NCBI RefSeq assembly: GCF_039655775.1
Contig: NZ_JBBYXJ010000001.1
Location: forward strand, 248,001-312,000
DNA from: Iodidimonas sp. SYSU 1G8
GTDB lineage: Bacteria; Pseudomonadota; Alphaproteobacteria; SMXS01
Direction: 5' to 3'
DNA length: 64,000 bases
Position numbers and translations under genes: made by a program. Under the pieces are notes generated by a model, which saw nothing but the letters and a program-made list of their open reading frames with translations, was not told the DNA's origin and did not search any database. Positions 49,923 to 59,450 of this stretch are shown here, one piece after another (position 1 is the first letter of the stretch; each line of letters opens with the position of its first letter).

Positions 49923-50489
49923 ATGTCCGTCTGGAGAAAACTCCTCGTCGTTGTGCCCGCCTTCGTGATCCTTCACCTGGCGTCGCTGGCGGCTGTCCCG
50001 CTGATCGATGGCCTCCGGGATCTCTGGCGACCGGGCACCACGGACGAGATCGTCCTCCTCGCCGCGTTTCCGTTCGGCTATGCCATCGGCGTCTCCATCG
50101 GGATCGGACTGGGCTACGGTCTGACGAGGTCGGTGCTCACCGTTGCCCTGCTGGCGTCGATCGCATCCGCCTGGGGCTTCGCCGAATGGGCCGATGGCTA
50201 CGTGCAGGGTGCTGCCGCTCTGGCCGTGGGCGGGGCGGCCGCGGGCCTTGCGTTGCCGGTGGTCTCGCGGGCGCTCGATCTGGCCTCCAGCCTGTTTGGC
50301 GGCATCGTGATGGCGGTGCTGGTCGCGGCGTCCTGGGGCGTATCCATCCCCTTCATCCAGTATCTGAAGGGCGGTCTACCGGTGGGCGATCTGCCGAGTT
50401 GGGCCGCGCCCTATTACGCCCAGGCCTTCTTCTGCGTGGTCTGGCTTCCGCTGGTCGTATTTCTCGGCCTGGACAGACGCCGTCGCTGA
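49923..50489 (+). CDS. Small polytopic membrane protein, unknown function
   Basis: A 188-residue inner-membrane protein with five or six hydrophobic segments (about 7-29, 37-61, 64-88, 93-110, 118-140, 160-183) and short loops. I recognise no family. GGAGAGAGG precedes the start. It begins 22 bases after hpnN on the same strand, so it is probably co-transcribed and may assist hopanoid transport or membrane domain formation; the link is positional only. Its 3' end meets the NAD kinase gene 6 bases away, with a small CCGTC-GCTGA-GACGG hairpin across its stop. Confidence 0.7.
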   Translation: MSVWRKLLVVVPAFVILHLASLAAVPLIDGLRDLWRPGTTDEIVLLAAFPFGYAIGVSIGIGLGYGLTRSVLTVALLASIASAWGFAEWADGYVQGAAALAVGGAAAGLALPVVSRALDLASSLFGGIVMAVLVAASWGVSIPFIQYLKGGLPVGDLPSWAAPYYAQAFFCVVWLPLVVFLGLDRRRR

Positions 50490-50495
50490 GACGGC

Positions 50496-51263
50496 TCAGG
50501 CCTCGAACTGTTCGGCGAGAATACGTTCCGCCAGATTGTGCCCGGGGTCGTAAAGCAGGCGAAGCGCCAGATTGCGGTCTTCCTGCACCTCGACGCGGGT
50601 CACGTCCCGCACCTCCAGATTATCGGCGGTGGCGCTGACTGGACGTTCGGTCGGCTCCGCGACATGGAATTCGACCCGGGCATCGTGCGGCAGCAGCGCG
50701 CCGCGCCACCGGCGCGGGCGAAATGCGCTGATCGGGGTCAGGCAGAGAATATCCGAATCGATCGGAACGATCGGTCCGTGCGCCGAGAAATTGTAGGCTG
50801 TGCTGCCGGCGGGCGTCGCCAGCAGGATGCCGTCACAGACCAGCTCGCTCATGCGCTCCTTGCCGTCGACATGGATGCCCAGCTTGGCGGCCTGATAAGT
50901 CTGGCGCAGCAGCGACACCTCGTTGATGGCAAGCGCTTCCGTGAAGCTGCCGTCCACGCAATGGGCGCGCATGCGCAGCGGATGCAACTCGACCAGCTCG
51001 GCCGCCTGGATACGCTCGATCAAGTCGTTTTCCGCATAGTCGTTCATCAGAAAGCCGAGCGAGCCCGCGTTCATGCCATAGACGGGCAGGCCGTGCTTGA
51101 GAACGCTGTGCAGCGTCCTCAGCATGAAGCCGTCACCGCCGAGGGCGACGATGACCTCGGCCTGATCCAGCGGCACGGCCGGATAGCGCGCGGTGAGCGC
51201 CTCCATGGCCGCCTGGGCCTTCGGCGTGGGACTGGCGGCGAACGCGATGGCGGGTGTCTGCAT
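50496..51263 (-). CDS. nadK: NAD kinase
   Basis: A 255-residue ATP-NAD kinase that makes NADP from NAD. The glycine-rich phosphate site [12 protein letters not shown] is at 41-52, followed by [15 protein letters not shown] and the second conserved block [22 protein letters not shown]. The length matches the short alphaproteobacterial form. It sits 27 bases downstream of moaA on the same strand. Housekeeping in role. Confidence 0.93.
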   Translation of the reverse strand: MQTPAIAFAASPTPKAQAAMEALTARYPAVPLDQAEVIVALGGDGFMLRTLHSVLKHGLPVYGMNAGSLGFLMNDYAENDLIERIQAAELVELHPLRMRAHCVDGSFTEALAINEVSLLRQTYQAAKLGIHVDGKERMSELVCDGILLATPAGSTAYNFSAHGPIVPIDSDILCLTPISAFRPRRWRGALLPHDARVEFHVAEPTERPVSATADNLEVRDVTRVEVQEDRNLALRLLYDPGHNLAERILAEQFEA

Positions 51264-51290
51264 GGGGTACTCGGACAGTCGGGACGAACC

Positions 51291-52280
51291 CTAACCGCCC
51301 GTCACGCTCATATGGCGTGAAACGGCCGGACGTTCGCGCCGCCGGTCTATCACGAAATCATGACCTTTGGGCTTTCTTCCGATCGCCTCGTCGATGGCGT
51401 CGTTCAGCGCGACATTGTCGGCGTCGGCGCGCAGCGCGGCGCGCAGGTCCGCGGAATCTTCCTGCCCCAGGCACATGTACAGCATGCCGGTGCAGGTCAC
51501 GCGGACCCGATTGCAGGACTCGCAGAAATTATGGGTCATCGGCGTGATGAAGCCGAGCCGTTGCCCGGTCTCCGCCAGGGTTACGTAGCGGGCAGGGCCG
51601 CCCGTTGCGTGATCGGACTCGCGCATGTCATGGCGCTGCCCGATCCGCGCCTTGAGCAGGGACAGCGGCATGTAGTTGTCCACCCGCGCCACGTCGACTT
51701 CGCCCAGCGGCATGGTTTCGATGAAGGTCAGGTCAAAGCCTTCGCGGCCGCACCAGTCGATGAGCTCGAACGTCTCATCATCATTCACCCCGCGCAGGGC
51801 AACCGTATTGATCTTGATGCGGAGCCCGGCCTCCTTGGCGGCCTGCAGCCCGCCGAGAACCTGGTCCAGCTTGCCCCACCGGGTGATCCGGGTGAACTTG
51901 GCCGGGTCCAGCGTGTCGACCGAGACGTTGATGCGCTTGATCCCTGCGCCCACCAGATCACGGGCGTAGCGTGCCAGCTGGCTGCCATTGGTCGTCAGGG
52001 TCAGCTCGTCCAACGCGCCGCTGAGCAGGTGACGGCCCAGACCATTGATCAACGTCATGATATCGCGGCGCACCAGCGGCTCGCCGCCGGTCAGGCGCAG
52101 CTTGCGCACGCCCTTCGCGATGAAGGCCGTACACAGCCGGTCGAGTTCCTCGAGCGTCAGGACATCCGATTTGGGCAGGAATGTCATGTCTTCCGACATG
52201 CAGTAGACACAGCGGAAATCGCACCGGTCGGTGACCGATACCCGAAGATAGCTGATGTGCCGCCCGAATGGGTCGATCAC
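51291..52280 (-). CDS. moaA: GTP 3',8-cyclase MoaA
   Basis: A 329-residue radical SAM enzyme that makes the first intermediate of molybdopterin from GTP. The N-terminal cluster motif is Cys20/24/27 (RCDFRCVYC). The second cluster is bound by three cysteines in [11 protein letters not shown] and TGMLYMCLG. The GG pair at the C-terminus (SVTGG) is conserved and important for activity. A GTG at 52280 with AGGGGAAAC upstream gives [15 protein letters not shown]; the open frame starts at 52328. No other mo genes are nearby. Confidence 0.95.
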   Translation of the reverse strand: MIDPFGRHISYLRVSVTDRCDFRCVYCMSEDMTFLPKSDVLTLEELDRLCTAFIAKGVRKLRLTGGEPLVRRDIMTLINGLGRHLLSGALDELTLTTNGSQLARYARDLVGAGIKRINVSVDTLDPAKFTRITRWGKLDQVLGGLQAAKEAGLRIKINTVALRGVNDDETFELIDWCGREGFDLTFIETMPLGEVDVARVDNYMPLSLLKARIGQRHDMRESDHATGGPARYVTLAETGQRLGFITPMTHNFCESCNRVRVTCTGMLYMCLGQEDSADLRAALRADADNVALNDAIDEAIGRKPKGHDFVIDRRRERPAVSRHMSVTGG

Positions 52281-52382
52281 GCCGTTTCCCCTGTTCTCAC
52301 GCCGGTTCCTTATATAGCAGGAAGTCACCTGATTTTAAGGGATTTCGGCTAGACTGCCCTTCCACCCCCTGGCGAGCGGCCG

Positions 52383-55112
52383 ATGAAACCACTGCCCGAT
52401 GACGAGATTTGGCACGCTCTTTCGGTGAGCCGCGTGCTGGAAACCCTCGCGGCGCCAGGCGAGGGGCTATCGGCGGCGGAAGCGGAATCGCGTCTGCGCC
52501 GGCATGGACCCAATGTCCTGCCGGAGATGGCCTCCCGGCCAGCCTGGCGGCGTTTGCTGGCCCAGTTGAACAATATCCTGATTTATCTTCTCCTTGGATC
52601 GGCCGCCGTCACGGCCGTGCTGGGCCATGTGACCGATACGCTGGTCATCCTGCTGGTGGTCGCAGCGAACGCTGTCATCGGCTTCGTTCAGGAGGGCCGG
52701 GCCGAGAGCGCTATCGCGGGGCTGCGCCGTGCCGTCAGTCCGCTCGCGTCGGCGGTGCGCGACCACGTCAGAACCTCGGTGCCGGCTGAGAGCATCGTTC
52801 CCGGCGATCTGGTCATTCTCGATCCCGGGGACAAGGTTCCGGCGGATTTGCGGCTCATCAAGGCCCGCAATCTGGCCGTCGATGAGTCGCTTCTGACCGG
52901 CGAGTCCGTGCCGGTGGAAAAGTCCACCGATCCGGTGCCGCCCGACACCCTGCCCGCGGACCGTCGCTGCATGGCATTCTCCGGCACGCTGGTCGTCGCC
53001 GGTCAGGGAGTCGGTGTGGCGGTGCGCACCGGAAGCGCGACGGAACTGGGCAGGATCGGCGCTCTTCTTGGCGGCATCGCGACCCTGGTCACACCCCTGC
53101 TGCAGCAGGTAAACCGCTTCGGAAGGACATTTGCCTTCGCGATCATCGGGTTGGCTGTGGCAGTGTTTGCCGTCGCCGTCCTTTTGCGCGGCTATAGCAC
53201 GCCCGACGCCTTCCTCGCCGTGGTCGGTCTCGCGGTGGCGGCCATTCCGGAAGGGCTGCCGGCGGTCATGACCATCGCGCTTGCGGTCGGCGTCCAGCGC
53301 ATGGCGTGGCGGCAGGCGATCATTCGCAGACTGCCGGCCGTCGAGACGCTGGGATCGGTATCGGTGATCTGCACCGACAAGACAGGCACGCTGACCCGTA
53401 ATGAGATGACGGTCCGCCATGCGGTCACCGCCGCGGCGGTCTATGCCGTATCGGGCGAGGGGTACGCGCCCTCGGGAGGCTTCTCCGTGGACGGCGCCGA
53501 TATCGATCCATCGGGACAGGACGATCTGCTGATGCTCGTGAGGGCCGCCGCGCTATGCAACGACGCGGAACTGCATGATAGAGCAGACGGCTGGAGCGTC
53601 CATGGCGATCCTCTGGAAGGAGCCCTGATGGCGCTGGCGGTCAAGGCCGGCGCGGCGCCGGATCTGCTTCGCCGGCAGGTGCCTCGCACCGACGAAATTC
53701 CTTTCGACGCCAGTCATCGTTTCATGGCGACCCTCAATCACGATCACGACGGTAATGGCCTCATCTTCATCAAGGGTGCGCCGGAGCGAATTCTCGCCAT
53801 GTGCGGCAGCCAGCGGCGCGGCGGCATGGACGAGACGCTGAACGTCTCCTGGTGGGAAGGGCATGTGGCGCGGCTGGGCGGCGAGGGTCAGCGGGTCATC
53901 GCGCTGGCGATGCGCGCGGCCGGACCGGGCGTGCTGACCCTGAACTTTGGCGATGTCGAGAGTGGTTTCTGCCTCCTGGGGCTGGCGGGCATCATCGATC
54001 CGCCGCGCGAGGAGGCCATCCGCGCCATCGTCGAGTGCCGTCAGGCGGGCATCGCCATCAAGATGATCACCGGGGATCATGCCGCCACCGCCGCCGCGAT
54101 CGCGGCGCAGCTCGGTCTGGAGAACGCGGAACAGGTCGCGACCGGCCATGACCTCGACCGGCTCGATGACGCGGCGCTGCGCGACATGGTTCGGGAAACT
54201 GCCGTGTTCGCGCGCACGACACCCGAGCACAAGCTGCGCATCGTGCAGGCATTGCAGAACGAGGGAGACATCGTCGCCATGACGGGGGACGGCGTCAACG
54301 ATGCGCCGGCGCTCAAGCGCGCCGATGTGGGCATCGCCATGGGCGTCAAGGGAACCGAGGTCGCGAAGGAGGCCGCGAGCATGGTCCTCGCCGACGACAA
54401 TTTCGCGTCGATCGTGGCGGCGGTGCGCGAGGGCCGCACCGTCCACGACAATCTGATGAAGGTCATCGCCTGGACTCTCCCGACGGGTGGCGGAGAAGCG
54501 GCCTGTCTGGTCGCCGCCATTCTCGCCGGCGTGATGCTGCCGCTGTCGCCATTGCACATCCTGTGGGTCAATACGATCACGGCCGTCGCGCTTGGCTTGA
54601 CCCTCGCCTTCGAACCTGCCGAGGCCAACGTCATGGCGCGGCGGCCGCGCGGCAGGGGCCAGCCCATCGTGTCGGGCTTTCTGCTCTGGCGGATCGTGGC
54701 GGTTTCCGCCGTCTTTGCTCTTGGAGCATTCGGCGTATTCTTCTGGAGTCTGGAGCGGTCGGCGTCCGTCGATCTCGCTCGTACCCTGGTGGTCAATCTT
54801 CTGGTCGTGTTCGAGGTGTTCTACCTGTTCAGCATCCGCTACCTCGATCAGCCGTCGCTGACATGGCGCGGCGTGGTCGGGACGAAGGCCGTTATCCTCG
54901 GCGTCCTGGCGGCGGCGGCCTTGCAGTGCGTGTTCACCTACGCGCCTTTCATGAACCGCGTGTTCGCCACCCAGCCGCTCGGCTGGCTCGACTGGGCCGT
55001 CGTCGGCGGTGCCGGGGCGGTGCTGTTCGGTCTCCTCGAAGTGGAGAAGGCCCTGCGGCGATCCTTTGCCCACGGCATCCTGGCCGGGAAACGCGGAATC
55101 CGCCATGCCTGA
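52383..55112 (+). CDS. Cation-transporting P-type ATPase (P2, Ca2+-type-like)
   Basis: A 909-residue P-type ATPase. Phosphorylation motif DKTGTLTRNEMTV at Asp332; actuator LLTGESVPVEKS near 170; hinge MTGDGVNDAPALKRADVGIAMG; M4 motif AAIPEGLPAVMTIAL with Glu near 288, shared with SERCA and PMR1 pumps. In M6, SERCA has N-x3-D for calcium; here WVNTITAVALG keeps the Asn but has Ala for the Asp, as in many CtpF-like bacterial pumps. The transported ion therefore cannot be fixed from sequence. A GNAT gene overlaps its stop by eight bases. Confidence 0.9.
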   Translation: MKPLPDDEIWHALSVSRVLETLAAPGEGLSAAEAESRLRRHGPNVLPEMASRPAWRRLLAQLNNILIYLLLGSAAVTAVLGHVTDTLVILLVVAANAVIGFVQEGRAESAIAGLRRAVSPLASAVRDHVRTSVPAESIVPGDLVILDPGDKVPADLRLIKARNLAVDESLLTGESVPVEKSTDPVPPDTLPADRRCMAFSGTLVVAGQGVGVAVRTGSATELGRIGALLGGIATLVTPLLQQVNRFGRTFAFAIIGLAVAVFAVAVLLRGYSTPDAFLAVVGLAVAAIPEGLPAVMTIALAVGVQRMAWRQAIIRRLPAVETLGSVSVICTDKTGTLTRNEMTVRHAVTAAAVYAVSGEGYAPSGGFSVDGADIDPSGQDDLLMLVRAAALCNDAELHDRADGWSVHGDPLEGALMALAVKAGAAPDLLRRQVPRTDEIPFDASHRFMATLNHDHDGNGLIFIKGAPERILAMCGSQRRGGMDETLNVSWWEGHVARLGGEGQRVIALAMRAAGPGVLTLNFGDVESGFCLLGLAGIIDPPREEAIRAIVECRQAGIAIKMITGDHAATAAAIAAQLGLENAEQVATGHDLDRLDDAALRDMVRETAVFARTTPEHKLRIVQALQNEGDIVAMTGDGVNDAPALKRADVGIAMGVKGTEVAKEAASMVLADDNFASIVAAVREGRTVHDNLMKVIAWTLPTGGGEAACLVAAILAGVMLPLSPLHILWVNTITAVALGLTLAFEPAEANVMARRPRGRGQPIVSGFLLWRIVAVSAVFALGAFGVFFWSLERSASVDLARTLVVNLLVVFEVFYLFSIRYLDQPSLTWRGVVGTKAVILGVLAAAALQCVFTYAPFMNRVFATQPLGWLDWAVVGGAGAVLFGLLEVEKALRRSFAHGILAGKRGIRHA

Positions 55113-55614
55113 CCCGGTCTCGATCGAGGACGCCGCGCCGTCCGACGTGCCTGCCATCGCCGCCATTCTCAACCATGCCATCCTGCATACGACCGCCGTC
55201 TGGTACGACGACATCCGCACGCCTGCGGAGATGGAGGCCTGGTTCGAACTCAAGCGGATGCGGGGCTATCCGGTGCTGGTGGCGCGGAAGGACGGCCAGG
55301 TTCTGGGCTATGCCAGCTACGGGCCGTTCCGGGCGTTCAGCGGTTATCGCCACACCATGGAGCTCTCGGTCTATGTGGCGGCCGAGGCGCGCCGCTCGGG
55401 GGCCGGGCGCCGGCTTCTGGCGGCGCTGATCGAGCGCGCGCGGGCCAATGGCGTGCATGTGCTGGTGGGCGGTATCGACGCGGACAACGAGGCCAGCATC
55501 GGGCTGCATGCGGCGCTAGGCTTTCAGGAAGTCGCCCGAATGCCACAAATTGGCCGCAAATTCGACCGCTGGCTGACACTGGTTTTCATGCAAAAGCTGC
55601 TGAACGAGCCGTGA
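55105..55614 (+). CDS. GNAT-family N-acetyltransferase (phosphinothricin/methionine sulfone type)
   Basis: A 169-residue acetyltransferase of the Pat/MddA-like group. SIEDAAPSDVPAIAAILNHAILHTTAVWYDD at the N-terminus, ELSVYVAAEARRSGAGRRLL with the acetyl-CoA loop, and VGGIDADNEASIGLHAALGFQEVARMPQIGRKFDRW at the end are the usual signature. Relatives acetylate phosphinothricin-like or methionine-derivative amines. The ATG overlaps the ATPase stop, implying coupled translation. Its TGA directly abuts the mfd stop (TGATCA). Confidence 0.9.
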   Translation: MPDPVSIEDAAPSDVPAIAAILNHAILHTTAVWYDDIRTPAEMEAWFELKRMRGYPVLVARKDGQVLGYASYGPFRAFSGYRHTMELSVYVAAEARRSGAGRRLLAALIERARANGVHVLVGGIDADNEASIGLHAALGFQEVARMPQIGRKFDRWLTLVFMQKLLNEP

Positions 55615-58600
55615 TCACGCCGCCTTCGCGGCGATCCCGGCGAGCGCCTTGACCAACTCGTGAGCGCCGCGAACCCGCTTCTTGTCCTCCGACCAGTCGC
55701 GCATCAGGACCAGCGTGTGATCGGGCCGCAGCTTCGCCGTGCCCGACTGCTTGGAGAGGAATTCGACCAGGCCCATCGGATTGTTGAACGACGCGTTGCG
55801 GAACGCGACGGTCGCGCCGCGCGGGCCGGCATCCAGCTTGGCGACGCCCGCCTGCTGGCAGAGCTGCTTGATGTTGACGATCTTGAGCAAGCTCTCGACT
55901 TCGGCGGGGAGGCTGCCGAAGCGGTCGATCATCTCGGCGGCGAGGGATTCGATCTCCTGCGACGTGCGCAGCTGGGCGATTCGGCGGTAGAGGCCGAGGC
56001 GAATGCCGAGATCGGGGACGTAGTCTTCCGGGATGAGGACGGCCGTGCCCAGATTTACCGAGGCCGACCATTCCTCCAGGTTGCTGGTGTCGCCGCCGGT
56101 CTGTTCGGTACGGGCGCGCACGACGGCTTCCTCCAGCAGGTGCTGGTAAAGCTCGACGCCAACCTCCTTGATATGGCCGGACTGTTCCTCGCCCAGCAGA
56201 TTGCCGGCGCCGCGGATGTCCAGATCGTGGCTCGCCAGGGTGAAGCCGGCGCCCAGCTCGTCCAGCGACTGCAGCACCTTCAGGCGCTTCTCGGCGGTCT
56301 TGGTGAGGGTCTTGCCGGCCGGGACCGTCAGGTACGCGTAGGCCCGTAATTTCGAGCGGCCGATGCGGCCGCGCAGCTGGTAGAGCTGGGCGAGGCCGAA
56401 CTGGTCGGCGCGGTGGACGATCATGGTGTTGACCGTCGGAATGTCGATGCCGGATTCGATGATGGTCGTCGACAGCAGCACGTCGAAACGATTGTCGTAG
56501 AACGCGTTCATCACGTCCTCGAGTTGTTCCGACGGCATCTGGCCGTGGGCCACGGCGAATTTCACTTCCGGCACGCTTTCCTTCAGGAACGCTTCGATTT
56601 CGGCCAGATCGGCGATGCGCGGACAGACATAATAGGACTGGCCGCCGCGATAGTGCTCGCGCAGCAACGCTTCGCGAATGGCCAGCGGATCGTGCGGCAT
56701 GACGAAGGTGCGCACCGCGAGCCGGTCCACAGGCGGTGTCGCGATGATGCTGAGGCCGCGCATGCCGCTCATGGCAAGCTGGAGGGTGCGCGGGATCGGC
56801 GTGGCCGTGAGCGTGAGCACATGCACGTCCTCGCGCAGTGCTTTCAGCCGCTCCTTGTGGCGCACGCCGAAATGCTGCTCTTCGTCGATGATCAGCAGGC
56901 CAAGGTCGTGGAACTTGATGCCCTTGCCGAGCAGCGCGTGGGTGCCGACCACGATGTCCACATGACCGCTGGCGAGGTTCTCCTTGATCAGCTTGGCGTC
57001 CTTGGCCGAGACCAGCCGGGACAATTGCTCGATGCGCACGGGCAGGCCCGCGAAGCGCTCGGTGAACGATTTGAAATGCTGGCGCACCAGCAGAGTCGTC
57101 GGGGCGATCAGCGCCACCTGACGGCCTTCCAGCGCGGCGATGAACGCGGTCCGCAGCGCCACTTCGGTCTTGCCAAAACCCACATCGCCGCAGATCAGCC
57201 GGTCCATCGGCTTGCCCTGGGCCAGATCTTGGGTGACGTCGTCGATGGCGCGCAGCTGGTCGTCGGTTTCCTGATAGGGGAAACGGGCGCAGAACTCGTC
57301 GTAAAGGCCCTGCGGCGGCAACAGCCTCGGCGCGACGCGCAACTCGCGCGCGGCGGCGATCTTCATCAGCTCTTCCGCCATGTCCTTCAGCCGCTGCTTC
57401 AGCGCCGCCTTGCGGCTTTGCCAGGCCTGGCCGCCCAGCTTGTCGAGTTGGACGATGGCGTCTTCCGACCCGTAGCGGGACAGGACGTCGATGTTCTCGA
57501 CAGGGACGAACAGCTTGTCGCCGCCGGCGTAGACCAGCATGACGCAATCGTGGGGCGCGCCCGAGACCTCGATGGTCTTGAGGCCTTCATAGCGTCCGAT
57601 GCCGTGGTCGAGATGGACGACATAGTCGCCTTCGTTCAACGACGAGGCCTCGGCGATGAAGTTTTCGGCGCGGCGCGAGCGCTTGGGCTTGCGGATCAGT
57701 CGATCGCCGAGAATGTCCTGCTCGGTCACCAGCGCCAGATCGGCCGTTTCGAACCCATGTTCCAGCCGCAGCACGCTGAGCCCGGCAATGTTCTTCGGCA
57801 GCGTCTCGATATCCGACCAGTGGTCGATCCGCTTTGTCCCCGTCATGCCGTGATCGGCCATGACCAGGCCAAGCCGCTCGCGCGAGCCTTCGCTGTAGCT
57901 GGCGATCAGCACGCGCTTGCCGGAATCGACCAGGGTGATCAGGTGCTGGCGCAGCGCGTCATAGACATTGACCTCGCGCGCATTGCGCTCGGGCGCGAAA
58001 TCGCGGCCCTTGCGCGCGCCGTAGTCGACCACGCTGGCGCTTTCCGGCACCTGATACGCGTTAAAGGCGCGCGCGTCGTGCTTTTCCAGCTTGGCGTTCC
58101 ATTCCGCCGGATCGAGATACAGCATCTTCGGCGCCAGCGGATGATAGCGGTTGGCGCCTTTCTGGTCGGCCTGTTCCTTGCGGGAGCGGAAATAGTCCTC
58201 GATCATCTCGTGACGGGACGAGAAGGACTCGTCGGCGAGATGGTCCAGGCTGACGAAGGCGTCCGGCAGGTAGTCGAAGATGGTGTCCATGCCGTCGTAG
58301 AACAGCGGCAGCCAGTGTTCCATGCCCTGATACTTGCGGCCCTCGCTGACCGCTTCATAAAGCGGGTCGCCGCCAGTGACGGCGCCGAACAGTTCGCGGT
58401 AGCCCTTGCGGAAGCGGGTGATGGAGGCCTCGTCCAGCGGCGCTTCGCTGACCGGCACCAGCCGGAACTTCTTGTCCTTGCCGGTGGTCAGCTGGTTCAG
58501 CGGATCGAAGCGGCGGATGCCGTCCAGCGAGTCGCCGAAGAAATCCAGGCGGATCGGTTCTTCCGCGCCAGCCGGGAATATGTCCACCAGACCGCCGCGC

Positions 58601-59100
58601 ACGGCGAACTCACCGGCTTCGCTGACGGTGCTGGAGCGGACATAGCCGTTCTCCGACAGGAAGCGCACGAGGTCGTCGATCTTCACCGTGTCGCCGATTT
58701 TGGCGATGAAGCTGTTCCGGCGCAGGACGTCGCGCGGCGGCAGCCGCTGGCTCGCGGCGTTGACGGTGGTGAGGACCACCCGCATGCGCTGGCCTGGGGC
58801 CGCGAGCAGGCTCAACGTTTCCATGCGCCGGGCGCACAGGACCGGATTGGGGGAAATCCGGTCGTAGGGGAGGCAGTCCCAGGCGGGCAGGGTGATGATC
58901 TCGATCTCGGGCGCGAAGAATTCCAGCGCATCCTGCAGGGCCGACAGCCGCGCGTCGTCGCGGGCGACGTGAAGTATTCCGCCGCTCAGGCCTTCGGCCA
59001 GACGCGCACGCGCCACTTCGGCCAGGATGAGCGCGTCAGCGCCCTCGGGCACGCCGCACAGGGTCAGGCGGCCGGCCATTTCGAGGACGCGTGGGTTCAC
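55615..59100 (-). CDS. mfd: Transcription-repair coupling factor Mfd
   Basis: A 1161-residue DNA translocase that removes stalled RNA polymerase and recruits UvrA. The N-terminal UvrB-like module (about 1-340), the RNA polymerase-interacting domain (about 480-550; EGDYVVHLDHGIGRYEGL), helicase motifs with Walker A GDVGFGKTEVALRT near 637, DEEQHFGV, TATPIPRTLQLAMSG and the RecG-like TRG motif, and the C-terminal domain are present at the usual positions. The start overlaps sdhE by four bases (ATGA), so the two are co-translated. A 906-codon antisense frame covers most of the gene and is an artefact of GC-rich codon use. Confidence 0.97.
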   Translation of the reverse strand: MNPRVLEMAGRLTLCGVPEGADALILAEVARARLAEGLSGGILHVARDDARLSALQDALEFFAPEIEIITLPAWDCLPYDRISPNPVLCARRMETLSLLAAPGQRMRVVLTTVNAASQRLPPRDVLRRNSFIAKIGDTVKIDDLVRFLSENGYVRSSTVSEAGEFAVRGGLVDIFPAGAEEPIRLDFFGDSLDGIRRFDPLNQLTTGKDKKFRLVPVSEAPLDEASITRFRKGYRELFGAVTGGDPLYEAVSEGRKYQGMEHWLPLFYDGMDTIFDYLPDAFVSLDHLADESFSSRHEMIEDYFRSRKEQADQKGANRYHPLAPKMLYLDPAEWNAKLEKHDARAFNAYQVPESASVVDYGARKGRDFAPERNAREVNVYDALRQHLITLVDSGKRVLIASYSEGSRERLGLVMADHGMTGTKRIDHWSDIETLPKNIAGLSVLRLEHGFETADLALVTEQDILGDRLIRKPKRSRRAENFIAEASSLNEGDYVVHLDHGIGRYEGLKTIEVSGAPHDCVMLVYAGGDKLFVPVENIDVLSRYGSEDAIVQLDKLGGQAWQSRKAALKQRLKDMAEELMKIAAARELRVAPRLLPPQGLYDEFCARFPYQETDDQLRAIDDVTQDLAQGKPMDRLICGDVGFGKTEVALRTAFIAALEGRQVALIAPTTLLVRQHFKSFTERFAGLPVRIEQLSRLVSAKDAKLIKENLASGHVDIVVGTHALLGKGIKFHDLGLLIIDEEQHFGVRHKERLKALREDVHVLTLTATPIPRTLQLAMSGMRGLSIIATPPVDRLAVRTFVMPHDPLAIREALLREHYRGGQSYYVCPRIADLAEIEAFLKESVPEVKFAVAHGQMPSEQLEDVMNAFYDNRFDVLLSTTIIESGIDIPTVNTMIVHRADQFGLAQLYQLRGRIGRSKLRAYAYLTVPAGKTLTKTAEKRLKVLQSLDELGAGFTLASHDLDIRGAGNLLGEEQSGHIKEVGVELYQHLLEEAVVRARTEQTGGDTSNLEEWSASVNLGTAVLIPEDYVPDLGIRLGLYRRIAQLRTSQEIESLAAEMIDRFGSLPAEVESLLKIVNIKQLCQQAGVAKLDAGPRGATVAFRNASFNNPMGLVEFLSKQSGTAKLRPDHTLVLMRDWSEDKKRVRGAHELVKALAGIAAKAA

Positions 59101-59372
59101 CGCAACCCCTCGACGGTGAAATCGAATGCCTGAAGCATGGACATCACCCGGGTACGATGAGCTTCCGGGACCGGATCACGTCCGATCACCCAGCCATAGA
59201 CATCGAGATCCTGTTCGTCCAGCAGCGCCGAGAAATGGGCGAGGTCCTCGGCGCCCAGTTCCTCCAGATGGGCATCGGCGAACCCGCCCATCATGAGATC
59301 ACTCTCCTTCGTGCCCCTGTGCCAGGCACGGAACCGCAATTTCTTGCGCAGAATTTCCAGGGTCTCGGTCAT
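59097..59372 (-). CDS. sdhE: FAD assembly factor SdhE
   Basis: A 91-residue factor that helps insert covalent FAD into the succinate dehydrogenase flavoprotein. The family signature is clear: LRFRAWHRGTKESDLMMGGFAD with the RGxxE-type loop, then DVYGWVIGRDPVPEAHRT. Its stop overlaps the mfd start (ATGA). It is divergent from recG, with 78 bases between the starts. Confidence 0.94.
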   Translation of the reverse strand: MTETLEILRKKLRFRAWHRGTKESDLMMGGFADAHLEELGAEDLAHFSALLDEQDLDVYGWVIGRDPVPEAHRTRVMSMLQAFDFTVEGLR

Positions 59373-59450
59373 GAAGCTCGCTCCCTTCGCGGCCCCCGAT
59401 ATAATGTCTCCCAGCCTGTCTGTCAGCATCTGGAAGGGCCTTTTCCCTTT

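Noticed and set aside
56413-59133. A 906-codon open frame antisense to mfd, and similar long antisense frames at 5146-6633, 245-1183 and 34875-36395
   Set aside because: Each lies exactly opposite a well-recognised gene, has a Arg/His/Gln/Val-rich composition typical of reversed GC-rich codons, and shows no domain.
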